Assembly: GCA_027483465.1 (NCBI GenBank)
Contig: JAIXUQ010000034.1
Coordinates: 1-64,000, forward strand
Direction: 5' to 3'
DNA: 64,000 nt
From: Sphingomonadales bacterium
Lineage (GTDB): Bacteria; Pseudomonadota; Alphaproteobacteria; Sphingomonadales; Sphingomonadaceae
Shown here: positions 23,902 to 32,912 of the stretch, piece after piece
Position numbering within the stretch: the stretch's first letter is position 1
How the letters are laid out: every line of letters starts with the position of its first letter
The notes under the pieces: generated by a model
What the model was told of the DNA's origin: nothing
What the model saw: only the letters and a program-made list of their open reading frames with translations
The model's database searches: none
Made by a program: the position numbers and the translations under genes

Positions 23902-26541
23902 ATGATCATCCGGAACCGCCGCCGCAGCCAGTTCCTGCACCTGCTGGGCTTGTCCACCATGCTCTCCGGCCTGGCCGTGCCGGCCATCGCTGCCGAGGAT
24001 CAGCCGGCCGCCGCCGCCGCTGCCGAACCCGAGTCGGGCTTTGAGGAAATCATCGTCACCGCCACCCGCAGCGCCCAATCCATCCAGAAGGTGCCGATCT
24101 CCATTCAGGCGCTCACCGCCGACACGCTGGCCCAGCGCCAGGTCAAGGGCCTGTCAGACTTTGCCGTGCTGCTGCCGTCGGTGTCCTTCGCCGGCCTGGG
24201 GCCGGGCCGCACCGAAGTCTATTTCCGCGGCATCGTGCCGGCCGGCGGTGCCTATCCGGCCACCGGCTATTATCTCGACGACATCTCGATCAACGTGAAC
24301 AACCTGCCCGATGTCCACCCCTATGATCTGGAGCGGATCGAGGCGCTGTCGGGCCCGCAGGGCACGCTGTTTGGCGCCGGTTCGCTGGCCGGCACCATCC
24401 GCGTGATCACCGCCAAGCCCAAGCTGGGCGAAACGCTGGGCGGCATCGATCTGGAGCTCAACAAATATGGCAAGGGCGATGGCGGCGGCCAGGCCCAGGG
24501 CTTCATCAATCTGCCGCTGGGCGAAACCATGGCGGTGCGCGCCATGGCCTATTACCGGCGCGAGGGCGGCTATGTGGACAATGTGCCCAACAATGGCCTG
24601 TTCAACACCGGTCAGCCGGCGCTGCTGAACCTGGGGGACAACAACCCGCTCACCCGCCGCACGCTCAACAACAGCGCCTTCGTGAAGGATGATTACAACA
24701 GCATCGACGAGTTCGGCGGCCGCCTGCAACTGCTGTGGGAGCCGGCCGAGGGCTGGTCGATCAACCCGATGGTCACCGCCCAGCGCCAGATCTCGCGCGG
24801 TTATTTCGGCTTCGATCCGCGTGTGGGTGATCTGCAGGTGCATGACTATGACGTCACCCGGCAGGATGACAAATGGTACCAGGCGCAAATGGCGATCAAG
24901 GGCCATATCGGCGATTTCGAACTGGTCAGCGCCACCGGCTATTTCCGCCGCAACATCAAGTTGCTGAACGATTACACCTATTATACCGTGGCCTATGACA
25001 GCTTCGGTCCGGGCTATGAATCCTATCTGCAGTTCTTCGATCGTTCGGGCTGCACCGGTTCGGGCGCGTCGCTGCGCTGCACCACGCTGCTCAACCCGCA
25101 GCAATATTACAGCGGCAACCGCAACGAATATATCTTCAGCCAGGAACTGCGGCTGAAAACGCCGTCAAGCTGGCCAGTGGATGTCACCGTCGGCGGTTTC
25201 TACCAGTGGCAGAAGAACGAGATCAACGATGACTATGCCACCCGCGGGCTGAGCAACATCGTGGGCTATACCGAAGCCGGTGGTGGTGACCGGGCCGATT
25301 TCGCCACCTCGTTCGGCGTGCCCACCGCGCAGGGCGGCAGCATGATCCTCGGCTCCCCGGCAGTGAAGCGCGATGCCTTCTACATGACCGAGCAGGACCG
25401 GCGCACACGCGACGCGGCGGTGTTTGCCGAAGGCCATTACAACATCACCCCCGAAATCAAGCTGACCGGCGGCATCCGCTATTTCTGGACCGAGCTGGAC
25501 GTGGTCGGCTTTGCCGGCGTGGCCGCCTCGGCCCGCAACGTGCGCTCCACCTTCGTGCCCACCGGCGCGGCCGGTTGCCCGGTGCCGTTTCCGGCCGAGC
25601 GTTTGCAGTGCCTCAACACCAACTTTGCCCGGCCTGATCAGAAGTTGCTCTACCGGGAGCAGGGGGTGACCTACAAGATCGCGGCGGACTGGCAGATCAC
25701 CCCGTCAAAGCTGGTCTATATCAACTATTCCACCGGCTTCCGCCCCGGCGGCCAGGGCCGGCCGCTGCGCATCGGCGGCCAGGTCTATGCGGTGGCGCCG
25801 TTCCGCTCCGAAGACCTGATCAACTATGAAATCGGCTTCAAGACCACTTGGGGCAACATCTTCCGCTTCAATGCCGCCATCTACATGGAAAAGTGGAAGG
25901 ATCTGCAATATTCGGTGGTTGTCGCCGGGGCGCAGGGCGCCGGCATCACCGGCAACGCCGGCAATGCCGAAGTGAAGGGCATCGAATTTGATGCCGATCT
26001 GAGGCTCGGCAAATTCACCATCTCCACCAGTGGCGCCTTCAACGATGGCAAGCTGAAGGGCAATTTCTGCAACTTCGCTGCGAATGCCGCCAATCTCACC
26101 ATCGGCCAGTTGGCGGATTGCCAGATCGGCGAGTTCGTGCCGGGCAACCCGCCCACGCCCGAAGTGGCCGCCGCCGATGGCACCCGCCTGCCGCGCCAGC
26201 CCAAGTTCAAGGGCACCACGCTGGTGCGCTATGAAACCAAGCTTGGCGGGCTGGATGCCTATCTCCAGGGCGCCGCGCTGTATCAGACCGGCGCCACCCA
26301 GGATCTGAACGTCAGCCTCAACAATCTGCTCGGCAACACCGCCGGCTTCGTCTCGTTCGATTTTGGCGCCGGCATCAAGAAGGACAAGTGGACGCTGGAT
26401 GTGTTCCTGCAGAACGCCTTTGACCGGCGCGGCCTGCTCACCACCAACACCTTCTGCTCGATCTCGATCTGCTCGGGCTCGTCGCGCAGCTTCCCGATCC
26501 GGCCGCAATTCTTCGGCCTGCGCGCCGGTTATCGTTTCTGA
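23902..26541 (+). CDS. TonB-dependent outer-membrane receptor
   Basis: An 879-residue outer-membrane transporter. It has a signal peptide at 1-30 (ending AIAA), a TonB-box-like EEIIVTATR at 48-56, and a plug with PISIQALTADTLAQR and GPQGTLFGAGSLAGTIRVIT. The beta-barrel ends in the aromatic RAGYRF, needed for BamA recognition. The YFRGIVPAG and long extracellular loops do not match a siderophore receptor I know; sphingomonad receptors of this type often serve carbohydrates or aromatics. The substrate is unknown. It is divergent from the TPR-sulfotransferase, and a strong hairpin follows the stop. Confidence 0.94.
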   Translation: MIIRNRRRSQFLHLLGLSTMLSGLAVPAIAAEDQPAAAAAAEPESGFEEIIVTATRSAQSIQKVPISIQALTADTLAQRQVKGLSDFAVLLPSVSFAGLGPGRTEVYFRGIVPAGGAYPATGYYLDDISINVNNLPDVHPYDLERIEALSGPQGTLFGAGSLAGTIRVITAKPKLGETLGGIDLELNKYGKGDGGGQAQGFINLPLGETMAVRAMAYYRREGGYVDNVPNNGLFNTGQPALLNLGDNNPLTRRTLNNSAFVKDDYNSIDEFGGRLQLLWEPAEGWSINPMVTAQRQISRGYFGFDPRVGDLQVHDYDVTRQDDKWYQAQMAIKGHIGDFELVSATGYFRRNIKLLNDYTYYTVAYDSFGPGYESYLQFFDRSGCTGSGASLRCTTLLNPQQYYSGNRNEYIFSQELRLKTPSSWPVDVTVGGFYQWQKNEINDDYATRGLSNIVGYTEAGGGDRADFATSFGVPTAQGGSMILGSPAVKRDAFYMTEQDRRTRDAAVFAEGHYNITPEIKLTGGIRYFWTELDVVGFAGVAASARNVRSTFVPTGAAGCPVPFPAERLQCLNTNFARPDQKLLYREQGVTYKIAADWQITPSKLVYINYSTGFRPGGQGRPLRIGGQVYAVAPFRSEDLINYEIGFKTTWGNIFRFNAAIYMEKWKDLQYSVVVAGAQGAGITGNAGNAEVKGIEFDADLRLGKFTISTSGAFNDGKLKGNFCNFAANAANLTIGQLADCQIGEFVPGNPPTPEVAAADGTRLPRQPKFKGTTLVRYETKLGGLDAYLQGAALYQTGATQDLNVSLNNLLGNTAGFVSFDFGAGIKKDKWTLDVFLQNAFDRRGLLTTNTFCSISICSGSSRSFPIRPQFFGLRAGYRF

Positions 26542-26549
26542 TCGTGCGT

Positions 26550-26579
26550 TCCGGCCGCCGCAGCGATGCGGCGGCCGGA
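26550..26579. terminator. Bidirectional hairpin between TonB receptor and thyA
   Basis: A perfect 12-base-pair stem, TCCGGCCGCCGC (26550-26561) and GCGGCGGCCGGA (26568-26579), with a six-base loop. It lies between two convergent genes, 8 bases after the receptor stop and 13 from the thyA stop. No T-run follows on either strand, so it is a likely but not canonical terminator. Confidence 0.65.
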
Positions 26580-26592
26580 TCTGCCTGATCCG

Positions 26593-27489
26593 CTAAACGG
26601 CCACGTCGGCGGCGATCGCCGGGTGTGGGTCATAGCCCTCCACCACGAAATCGTCGATCCGATAGGCATCGATGCCCGGCGGTGTGCGCACCAGGCGCAT
26701 GCGGGGCCAGGGCCGCGGCGCGCGCGCCAGTTGGGTGCGCGCCTGATCGAGATGATTGGCATAAAGATGGACGTCGCCGGCCATCCAGACCAGTTCGCCC
26801 GGCACCAGACCGGCCTGTTGGGCCAGCATCAGTTGGAGGGCCGCGGCGCCGGTGAAATTGAACGGCGCGCCCAGCAGCAGATCGACCGAGCGCTGGAACA
26901 TCAGGCTGTTAAGCCGGCCGTCGGCCGTGACATGATATTGATAGACCATGTGGCAGGGCGGCAGCGCCATGCTGGCCAGATCGGCCACATTCCAGGCGTG
27001 GAACAACATGCGGCGGCTGGCGGGATTGGTCTTCAGCGTTTCGACCAGCGTCGCAATCTGGTCATGCTCCTGCCCGTCCGGCCCCTGCCAGCGCCGCCAC
27101 TGCTTGCCATAAACCGGGCCGAGTTCGCCCCAGCGCGCGGCAAAATCGGCATCGGCGAGGATGCGTGCCTCGAACTCGGCCTGGCTGATCGCCTCGCCGC
27201 TGGCCTTGCGGTAATTGTCCAGCGGCCAGTCGCTCCAGATCCGCACATTCTGTTCCAGCAGGCTGCGGATATTGGTGCCGCCGGTGAGGAACCACAGCAT
27301 CTCCTTGACCGCGGTTTTCCAATAGACGCGCTTGGTGGTGAGGATGGGCACCACGCCGCCTGACAGATCAAAGCGCAGCATGGCGCCAAACAGGGAGCGT
27401 GTGCCCACGCCGGTGCGATCCAGTCGGGCGTCGCCACGCTCCAGCACCTGCTGCATCAGATCGAGATATTGATATTCGGGGTGGCGCAT
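26593..27489 (-). CDS. thyA: Thymidylate synthase
   Basis: Methylates dUMP to dTMP using methylenetetrahydrofolate. The 298-residue protein has the nucleophile C179 in ALPPCHMVYQY, the dUMP-binding QRSVDLLLGAPFN, the early FLTGGTNI segment, and ends in the usual -AIAADVAV. It begins at ATG 27487-27489 (MRHPEYQYL); longer frames extend into gene-free sequence. It is convergent with the TonB receptor and divergent from the NfrB-like gene. folA is not next to it. Confidence 0.97.
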   Translation of the reverse strand: MRHPEYQYLDLMQQVLERGDARLDRTGVGTRSLFGAMLRFDLSGGVVPILTTKRVYWKTAVKEMLWFLTGGTNIRSLLEQNVRIWSDWPLDNYRKASGEAISQAEFEARILADADFAARWGELGPVYGKQWRRWQGPDGQEHDQIATLVETLKTNPASRRMLFHAWNVADLASMALPPCHMVYQYHVTADGRLNSLMFQRSVDLLLGAPFNFTGAAALQLMLAQQAGLVPGELVWMAGDVHLYANHLDQARTQLARAPRPWPRMRLVRTPPGIDAYRIDDFVVEGYDPHPAIAADVAV

Positions 27490-28028
27490 CCTCGGCTCGG
27501 CATCCGGCCCGCAAGCGGGCGATGATCGTTGTGCCCTCGATAGCCAAGGTCGCCGCCGCTGGCCATGGCAAAGTGGCCAATGAAAAAGCCCACCGCTTCC
27601 CATCGCCCGATCCCGCCGGGCCGCAACGCAACGCCACAATGCAAACGTTGACAATAGCCGCCGTGCCGCCACCGGCAATGCCCCTTTTCAGGGATATCGC
27701 CGCCACGGCGGCGCCCCGGCAGATTTGGCGCAAGGGAATTGGCTGGGGTTCCCTTGCAAGGAAAAATCCATGTCGGGCACGATGCACCACGGCAGCAACA
27801 CCGGCCAGCGCCCCGGATGGCGCCGGCAGCGCGCGCCTGGGGCTTGGTCCGCGTTCGTGCCTCACCCTTTCAGCTTCGCCCACGGAGGCTGCGCGGCGTT
27901 CTGACCCTGCGTCCCGCATCCTCCCGTGGCGAACGGTGCCCCGGCCCGCCATCCCGCACTGCAAACGGCCCTCCCCGTGTGCAGCATCCCGGCGGGGCCG
28001 GGGCACCAACCTATCGCCCAGACCAGCC
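27490..28028. other. 539-base gene-free segment between thyA and the NfrB-like gene
   Basis: No frame here gives a credible protein: the open frames are arginine/proline-rich and lack any domain. Instead the segment holds a succession of inverted repeats, described separately for the strongest (27730-28007). A short stem also lies at 27698-27713 (CGCCGC..GCGGCG). thyA must be transcribed leftwards and the NfrB-like gene rightwards from here. There is no clear ribosome site before the ATG at 28029. Confidence 0.6.
27730..28007 (+). ncRNA. Candidate structured leader or small RNA before the NfrB-like gene
   Basis: Three hairpins occur in a row. H1: GCAAGGGAA (27730-27738) pairs perfectly with TTCCCTTGC (27749-27757). 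H2: GCCCACGGAGG (27878-27888) pairs with CCTCCCGTGGC (27920-27930), with single-base bulges. H3: GGTGCCCCGGCCCGCC (27935-27950) pairs with GGCGGGGCCGGGGCACC (27991-28007) with one bulge, and encloses a second hairpin CTGCAAACGG/CCGTGTGCAG (27959-27984, one mismatch). H3 ends 21 bases before the start codon. The strand is assumed from the downstream gene. It matches no riboswitch class I recognise. Confidence 0.45.
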
Positions 28029-29405
28029 ATGATCGCCATCCTGGCCACCTGCCATGTGCTGCTGGGCGAGGCGCTGCTGCTGCTGGGCTGGATCATCGCC
28101 ATCAATGGGCTGGATGATCTGCTGATCGATCTGGCCTGGCTGGGCCTGCGCCGGCGGCATGGCCCGGTGTCCAGCGGGCGGCCGCCGCTGCCGGCGGGGC
28201 CGCCGGCCAGCTTTGCCATATTGGTGCCGGCGTGGGACGAAGCCGCCGTGATTGGCGCCATGCTGCGCCGCCTGCTGGCCAGCCAGAACTGGCCGGATTT
28301 CACCGTCTTCATCGGGCTTTATCCCAACGATCCCGATGGCCAGGCGGCGGTGGCGGCGGTGGCCGATGGCCGGGTGCGCGCCGTGATCAACGCCCGGCCC
28401 GGCCCCACCACCAAGGCCGATTGCCTCAATCTGGTGTGGCAGGCGCTGCTGGCCGAGGAAATCGTGCGCGGGCGGCCGTTCCGGGCGGTGGTGCTGCACG
28501 ATGCCGAAGATGTGGTGCACCCCGATGAGCTGGCGGTGATGGCCGCCGAACTGGCCGCACCCGATCCGCCGGCGATGGTGCAATTGCCGGTGCGACCGCT
28601 GATTGATCCGGCCAGCCCGTTGATTTCCGGCCATTATATTGATGAATTCGCACAATCCCATGCCAAGGACCTGCTGGTGCGGCAATGGCTGGGCGCGGCG
28701 CTGCCGTCGGCCGGGGTGGGCGTGGCCTTTGACCGGGTGCTGCTGGGCCGGATCGCGGCGGCGCAGGCCGGCCGCCCCTTTGACGACGACAGTTTGACCG
28801 AGGATTATGAACTGGGGCTCAAGCTGCACGCGCTGGGCGGGCGCGGGCGGCTGGTGCGGCGCGTGATCGATGGCGGGCTGGTGGCCACGGCCGAACATTT
28901 CCCCGCCACGCTGGCCACCGCCGTCAGGCAGAAGGCGCGCTGGGCGGTGGGGATTTCGCTGGCCGGCTGGGATCGCATCGGCTGGCGCGGCGGCGCGGTT
29001 GAGCGCTGGATGCTGTGGCGCGACCGCAAGGGGCCGGCGATGGCGCTGGTCTCGCTGGCGGCCTATGCGCTGGCGGTGCTGCTGGCGCTTGAAGGGCTGC
29101 TGCGGGCCTGGTGGCCGCCGGCCGCCGCGCTGCCGCCGCTGGGGCGCGGGATGATCGCGCTCTTGTGGTGGAATTTCGCGCTGCTGTGCTGGCGGCTGAT
29201 CGTGCGGGCCGGGTTCACCTGGGCCGCCGAAGGCCCGGTGGAGGCGCTGCTGGCCACCCCGCGCGCAGCGGTGGGCAATATCATCAACGCGCTGGCCACG
29301 GTGCGGGCGCTGGGCCGTTACACCGCCGCGCTGCGCGCCGGCCGCGCCCCGGCGTGGGACAAGACGGTGCATCGCTTTCCCAACGCCCGCACCGAACCGC
29401 CATGA
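28029..29405 (+). CDS. NfrB-like membrane glycosyltransferase, family 2
   Basis: A 458-residue inner-membrane glycosyltransferase resembling phage N4 adsorption protein B (NfrB). A hydrophobic N terminus (residues 5-26) is followed by a GT2 domain with FAILVPAWDE at 62-71, the DxD-type DAED at 158-161, TEDY at 257-260 and QKARW at 301-305. Together these give the D, D, D, QxxRW pattern of processive GT2 enzymes. Two or more C-terminal membrane helices follow (ALVSLAAYALAVLLALEG, IALLWWNFALLCW). It lacks the extra C-terminal c-di-GMP-binding domain of full-length NfrB. The start is ATG 28029-28031; it overlaps the next gene by four bases. The product is probably an envelope glycan. Confidence 0.85.
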   Translation: MIAILATCHVLLGEALLLLGWIIAINGLDDLLIDLAWLGLRRRHGPVSSGRPPLPAGPPASFAILVPAWDEAAVIGAMLRRLLASQNWPDFTVFIGLYPNDPDGQAAVAAVADGRVRAVINARPGPTTKADCLNLVWQALLAEEIVRGRPFRAVVLHDAEDVVHPDELAVMAAELAAPDPPAMVQLPVRPLIDPASPLISGHYIDEFAQSHAKDLLVRQWLGAALPSAGVGVAFDRVLLGRIAAAQAGRPFDDDSLTEDYELGLKLHALGGRGRLVRRVIDGGLVATAEHFPATLATAVRQKARWAVGISLAGWDRIGWRGGAVERWMLWRDRKGPAMALVSLAAYALAVLLALEGLLRAWWPPAAALPPLGRGMIALLWWNFALLCWRLIVRAGFTWAAEGPVEALLATPRAAVGNIINALATVRALGRYTAALRAGRAPAWDKTVHRFPNARTEPP

Positions 29406-30559
29406 GGCGCGGGCGCCCGCTGCTGGTGTGGGGCGGGGCGCTGGCGCTGATGCTGCTCTGGCTGGGCCTGCGCCTGCCGATGCTGGCGCAGCAGCAGCGG
29501 GCGCTGGTGGCGATGCTCAGCCCGCCGACGCCGCGCCCGGCCCTGCCGCCGGCACCGGCGCTGGCACCGCGCGCGCCCCTGCCGCCGCTGCTGGCCCGCT
29601 TGCCGCCCGCGCCACCCGGGCGCCCACGGCGGGCGATGGTGCCGCAGCCGCCATCGCTGCTGCATCCGGCCGCCGTGATGCCGGCGCCTGCGCCGCTGCA
29701 AACGCCGCTGCTCACGCCGCTGCCTGCACCGCTCCCTGCGCCCACGCCGCCGCCGGCGTCAGTGGCGCTGCCGCCGCCCGATCCCGCCTTTGCGCTTGCC
29801 AGCGCCGGCTATGCCCGGCTTGCTGCCGGTCAGCGCCGCCAGGCCGCGGCCCTGCTGGATGCGGCGCTGGCGCTGGCCCCGGCCAACCGGCAATGGCGGG
29901 CCGATCGCGCCGCGTTGGGCCGGCGCTGGCAGCTGGGTGGCTTTGCCCTGCTGCGCGAAGCCCCGGTGGCGGCGGCCAATGCGCCGGGCAGCGGCCTGGG
30001 CGCGGCGGCGGCCAGCCCGGTGCTGGGCGGGGGCCAGTATGGGGCCAGCATCGCCTATCTGCCCGATCCGCTGGCGCGCCGGCCACTGGCGCTGGTGGCG
30101 CGCGCCAATGTCGCGGCCGGGCCGGGCGGGGTGGCGGCTGACACGGCGCAACTGGCGCTGGGCCTGCGCCAGGCGCTGCTGCCCGGCGTGTCGATCGCGG
30201 CGGAACGGCTGGTGCCGCTGGGCCCGGCGGCGCGCGGGGATTGGACCGTGCGGCTGGCCGGCGGCGCCACGGCCGGCCGCTTCAGCCTTTATGGCGAGGG
30301 CGGGGTGCTGGGGCGCGGCGATGTCTATGCCGGGGCCCAGGCCAGCGCCCGGCTGCTGCGCATCGGCCCGGTGGCGCTGGCCGCCGGCAGTTGGGCCAGC
30401 TTGCAGGGCGGCACGCCCGATGTGTGGCGGGTCGATGTCGGCCCCACGCTCAGCGCGCGGGTGAAGGGCGTGCGGATCGAGGCGGACTGGCGCCAGCGCG
30501 TCGCCGGCAATGCCGCGCCGGGCAGCGGCCCGGTGCTCACCATCGCGGCCGGCTTCTGA
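29402..30559 (+). CDS. NfrA-like exported protein: proline-rich linker, TPR, C-terminal barrel-like domain
   Basis: A 385-residue protein coupled to the NfrB-like glycosyltransferase by an ATGA overlap. Residues 8-28 are a signal or anchor helix. Residues about 38-125 are a proline/alanine-rich spacer. One TPR-like helix pair follows (YARLAAGQRRQAAALLDAAL), then an antiparallel beta-rich C-terminal half ending in AAGF, an aromatic end suited to an outer-membrane barrel. This is much shorter than Escherichia NfrA (about 990 residues) but keeps its barrel-plus-TPR layout. A role in exporting the glycan made by its partner is inferred. Confidence 0.72.
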   Translation: MRRGRPLLVWGGALALMLLWLGLRLPMLAQQQRALVAMLSPPTPRPALPPAPALAPRAPLPPLLARLPPAPPGRPRRAMVPQPPSLLHPAAVMPAPAPLQTPLLTPLPAPLPAPTPPPASVALPPPDPAFALASAGYARLAAGQRRQAAALLDAALALAPANRQWRADRAALGRRWQLGGFALLREAPVAAANAPGSGLGAAAASPVLGGGQYGASIAYLPDPLARRPLALVARANVAAGPGGVAADTAQLALGLRQALLPGVSIAAERLVPLGPAARGDWTVRLAGGATAGRFSLYGEGGVLGRGDVYAGAQASARLLRIGPVALAAGSWASLQGGTPDVWRVDVGPTLSARVKGVRIEADWRQRVAGNAAPGSGPVLTIAAGF

Positions 30560-30561
30560 TC

Positions 30562-31248
30562 CTATTGGTTGTCGTTGGCGATGCGCCGGCGTTCGGCGAG
30601 TTTCTTGAGCAGGGCACGGGTGCGCAACTGGCCCAGCAGCTCGTTGATCGCGGCAATGCCCTGTTCGGCCATGTCCAGCGCCTTGGCCTCGCCCACATGG
30701 CCGGCGGTATGTTCCAGAAAATGCCGGATTTCCTGGCTGGTCAGCCAATCGATCAGCACATGGTAAAGCCGCATCTGGCCGCCATCAAAACCCAGTTCGG
30801 GCGTGAAGCCGATGGCATCCAGCCGGCCCATGGTGCGCAGGATTGCGGCATCGCGCGCCGAAATCGTGCCGTCATCGGCCACACTGATCATCAGATCATC
30901 CAGATGGCTGTGGCCATGATCGGGCAGATCAAGATCGGCCAGCGGCACCCGCGCCGGGCCCGCCTCCTCCAGCCGCTGGGCCAGCAGCGCATCCAGCATC
31001 GGAAAATCATCGGGCAGCAGCCAGCGCTGGCCGTCATCGGCCTCCAGCAATTCGCGGATCACCGCCAGCGGCAGGAAACGCTCCTCCTGCAACCGCTTGA
31101 TCGCCTTCAGCCGCGCCACATGCTCATCGGAATAGCGGGCGCTGTTGCGGCTGGTCTTGTCAGGTTCGGGCAGCAGGCCCTCGCGGATATAGAAACGGAT
31201 CGTCTCCCGCCCCACCCCGCTGGCCTTTTCCAGATCACGCATGCGCAT
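30562..31248 (-). CDS. MerR-family transcriptional regulator
   Basis: A 228-residue DNA-binding protein. The winged helix is at residues 1-70 (MRMRDLEKASGVGRETIRFYIREGLLPEPD, with a RYSDEHVARLKAI dimer-adjacent segment). It lacks the cysteine pattern of the metal-sensing MerR members, and the C-terminal 150 residues form an unrecognised helical effector domain. It ends two bases from the stop of the convergent NfrA-like gene and is divergent (46 bases) from the DNA ligase. Its target is unknown; the short gap with the ligase gene is a natural candidate. Confidence 0.88.
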   Translation of the reverse strand: MRMRDLEKASGVGRETIRFYIREGLLPEPDKTSRNSARYSDEHVARLKAIKRLQEERFLPLAVIRELLEADDGQRWLLPDDFPMLDALLAQRLEEAGPARVPLADLDLPDHGHSHLDDLMISVADDGTISARDAAILRTMGRLDAIGFTPELGFDGGQMRLYHVLIDWLTSQEIRHFLEHTAGHVGEAKALDMAEQGIAAINELLGQLRTRALLKKLAERRRIANDNQ

Positions 31249-31294
31249 GGGCAGGGCCTTAGCGCAAATTGACCGGCCATGCTAATCCGCCGCC

Positions 31295-32866
31295 ATGGAA
31301 GAATTCGCCCGCCTGCTCGATGCGCTGCTCTACACCCGCAGCCGCACCGCCAAGCTGGCGCTGATCGCCGCCTATCTGCGCGATGTGCCGGCGCGCGATG
31401 CCGGCTGGGCGCTGGCGGCGCTCACCAGCACGCTCGATCTCAAGGCGGTGCAGCCCAGCCTGCTCAAATCGCTGATCGCCGAACGGGTGGACGCGACGCT
31501 GTTTGCCCTCAGCCATGATTTCGTCGGCGACATGGCGGAAACCATCTCATTGCTCTGGCCGGAACCGGCCGGCCCGCGCCCGCCGGCGCCCGGCCTGGAT
31601 GCGGTGGTGGCGCAACTGTTCGGGCTTGGCCGCCGCGAGGCGCCGGGCGTGGTCGCTGCCCTGCTCGACACGCTCGACACCCCCGGCCGTTACGCGCTGA
31701 TCAAGCTGGCCACCGGGGCGCTGCGCATCGGCGTTTCGGCCCGGCTGGCCAAGACCGGCTTTGCGCAGGGCTTTGGCCTTGATGTGGAGGCGGTGGAGGA
31801 ATTGTGGCACGGCCTGTCGCCGCCGTTCGCGCCGCTGTTTGCCTGGGCGCGGGGGGAGGGACCACGGCCAACGCCGGGCGATGTGCCGGTGTTCCGCCCG
31901 TTCATGCTGGCCAGCCCGCTGGAGGCGCCGATCGATCTGGGCAGCCATGTCGCGGAATGGAAATGGGATGGCATCCGCGTGCAGATTGTCCATGCCGGCG
32001 GCCAGACCCGGCTGTTCAGCCGCACCGGCGATGATATCAGCGCCAGCTTCCCCGATCTGGCGCTGGATCAGCCGCTGGCGCTGGATGGCGAATTGCTGGT
32101 GCGCGGCACCGGCCAGGCCGATGGCGGGCTGGCCGCCGGCAGCTTCAACGCCCTGCAACAGCGGCTGGGCCGCAAGGCGCCCCCGGCCCGGCTGCTGGCC
32201 GAAGCGCCGGCCTTCATCCGCTGCTATGATCTTCTCTCCCACCGGGGGGAGGATCTGCGGCCGCTGCCCTGGGCCGAGCGCCGTGCCCGGCTGGAAGCGG
32301 TGATCCCCGGCCTTGATCCGGCGCGCTTTGATCTGTCGCCGCTGGTGGCGGCGGCGGATTGGGACGAGCTGGCCGCCTTGCGCGCCGCCGCCCGCGATGC
32401 CGCCATCGAAGGGTTGATGCTGAAACGCCGCGATGCGCCCTACACCGCCGGCCGCCGCGCCGGCCTGTGGTTCAAATGGAAGCGCGATGCGCTCACCGCC
32501 GATTGCGTGCTGATGTATGCCCAGCGCGGCCACGGCAAACGCTCCAGCCTCTACAGCGATTTCACGTTCGGCTGCTGGGCCGATGATGGCCAGCTGCTCC
32601 CGGTCGGCAAGGCCTATTCCGGCTTTACCGATGCCGAACTGGCCCTGCTCGACAAGTTCGTGCGCCAGAACACCACCGCCCGCTTCGGCCCGGTGCGCGA
32701 GGTGGCGAAAAGCTTTGTGGTGGAGGTGGCGTTTGATTCGATCCACGCCTCCAGCCGGCACAAATCCGGCCTGGCCATGCGCTTCCCGCGCATTGCCCGG
32801 CTGCGGCCCGACAAGCCGGCGGCCGAGGCGGACCACATCGCCACGCTGCTGCGGCTGGCGGGTTGA
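31295..32866 (+). CDS. ATP-dependent DNA ligase
   Basis: A 523-residue ATP-dependent DNA ligase, additional to the NAD-dependent LigA expected elsewhere. Residues 1-180 form a ligase N-terminal DNA-binding domain, and the adenylation domain begins at FRPFMLASPL. The nucleotidyl lysine is K223 in EWKWDGIR (motif I, KxDG). Motif IIIa-like IRCYDLL, motif IV EGLMLKR and motif V LWFKWKRD follow, then an OB domain. This matches the bacterial LigB/cisplatin-type group without a nuclease or polymerase fusion. It is likely a repair ligase; exonuclease III lies just downstream. Confidence 0.92.
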   Translation: MEEFARLLDALLYTRSRTAKLALIAAYLRDVPARDAGWALAALTSTLDLKAVQPSLLKSLIAERVDATLFALSHDFVGDMAETISLLWPEPAGPRPPAPGLDAVVAQLFGLGRREAPGVVAALLDTLDTPGRYALIKLATGALRIGVSARLAKTGFAQGFGLDVEAVEELWHGLSPPFAPLFAWARGEGPRPTPGDVPVFRPFMLASPLEAPIDLGSHVAEWKWDGIRVQIVHAGGQTRLFSRTGDDISASFPDLALDQPLALDGELLVRGTGQADGGLAAGSFNALQQRLGRKAPPARLLAEAPAFIRCYDLLSHRGEDLRPLPWAERRARLEAVIPGLDPARFDLSPLVAAADWDELAALRAAARDAAIEGLMLKRRDAPYTAGRRAGLWFKWKRDALTADCVLMYAQRGHGKRSSLYSDFTFGCWADDGQLLPVGKAYSGFTDAELALLDKFVRQNTTARFGPVREVAKSFVVEVAFDSIHASSRHKSGLAMRFPRIARLRPDKPAAEADHIATLLRLAG

Positions 32867-32912
32867 GGGGTCGCGGGTTGACCATGGGGCAGGGGCGGCC
32901 GATGTTGCGGGC

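Noticed and set aside
27399-28028. An N-terminal extension of the NfrB-like gene by 210 codons
   Set aside because: The first part overlaps thyA on the other strand and the protein has no homology before MIAILATCHV; the hydrophobic first helix fits the start at 28029.
27739-28032. A 97-codon open frame on the plus strand in the thyA-NfrB-like gap
   Set aside because: Arginine/proline-rich with no domain, overlaps strong inverted repeats, and has no ribosome site.
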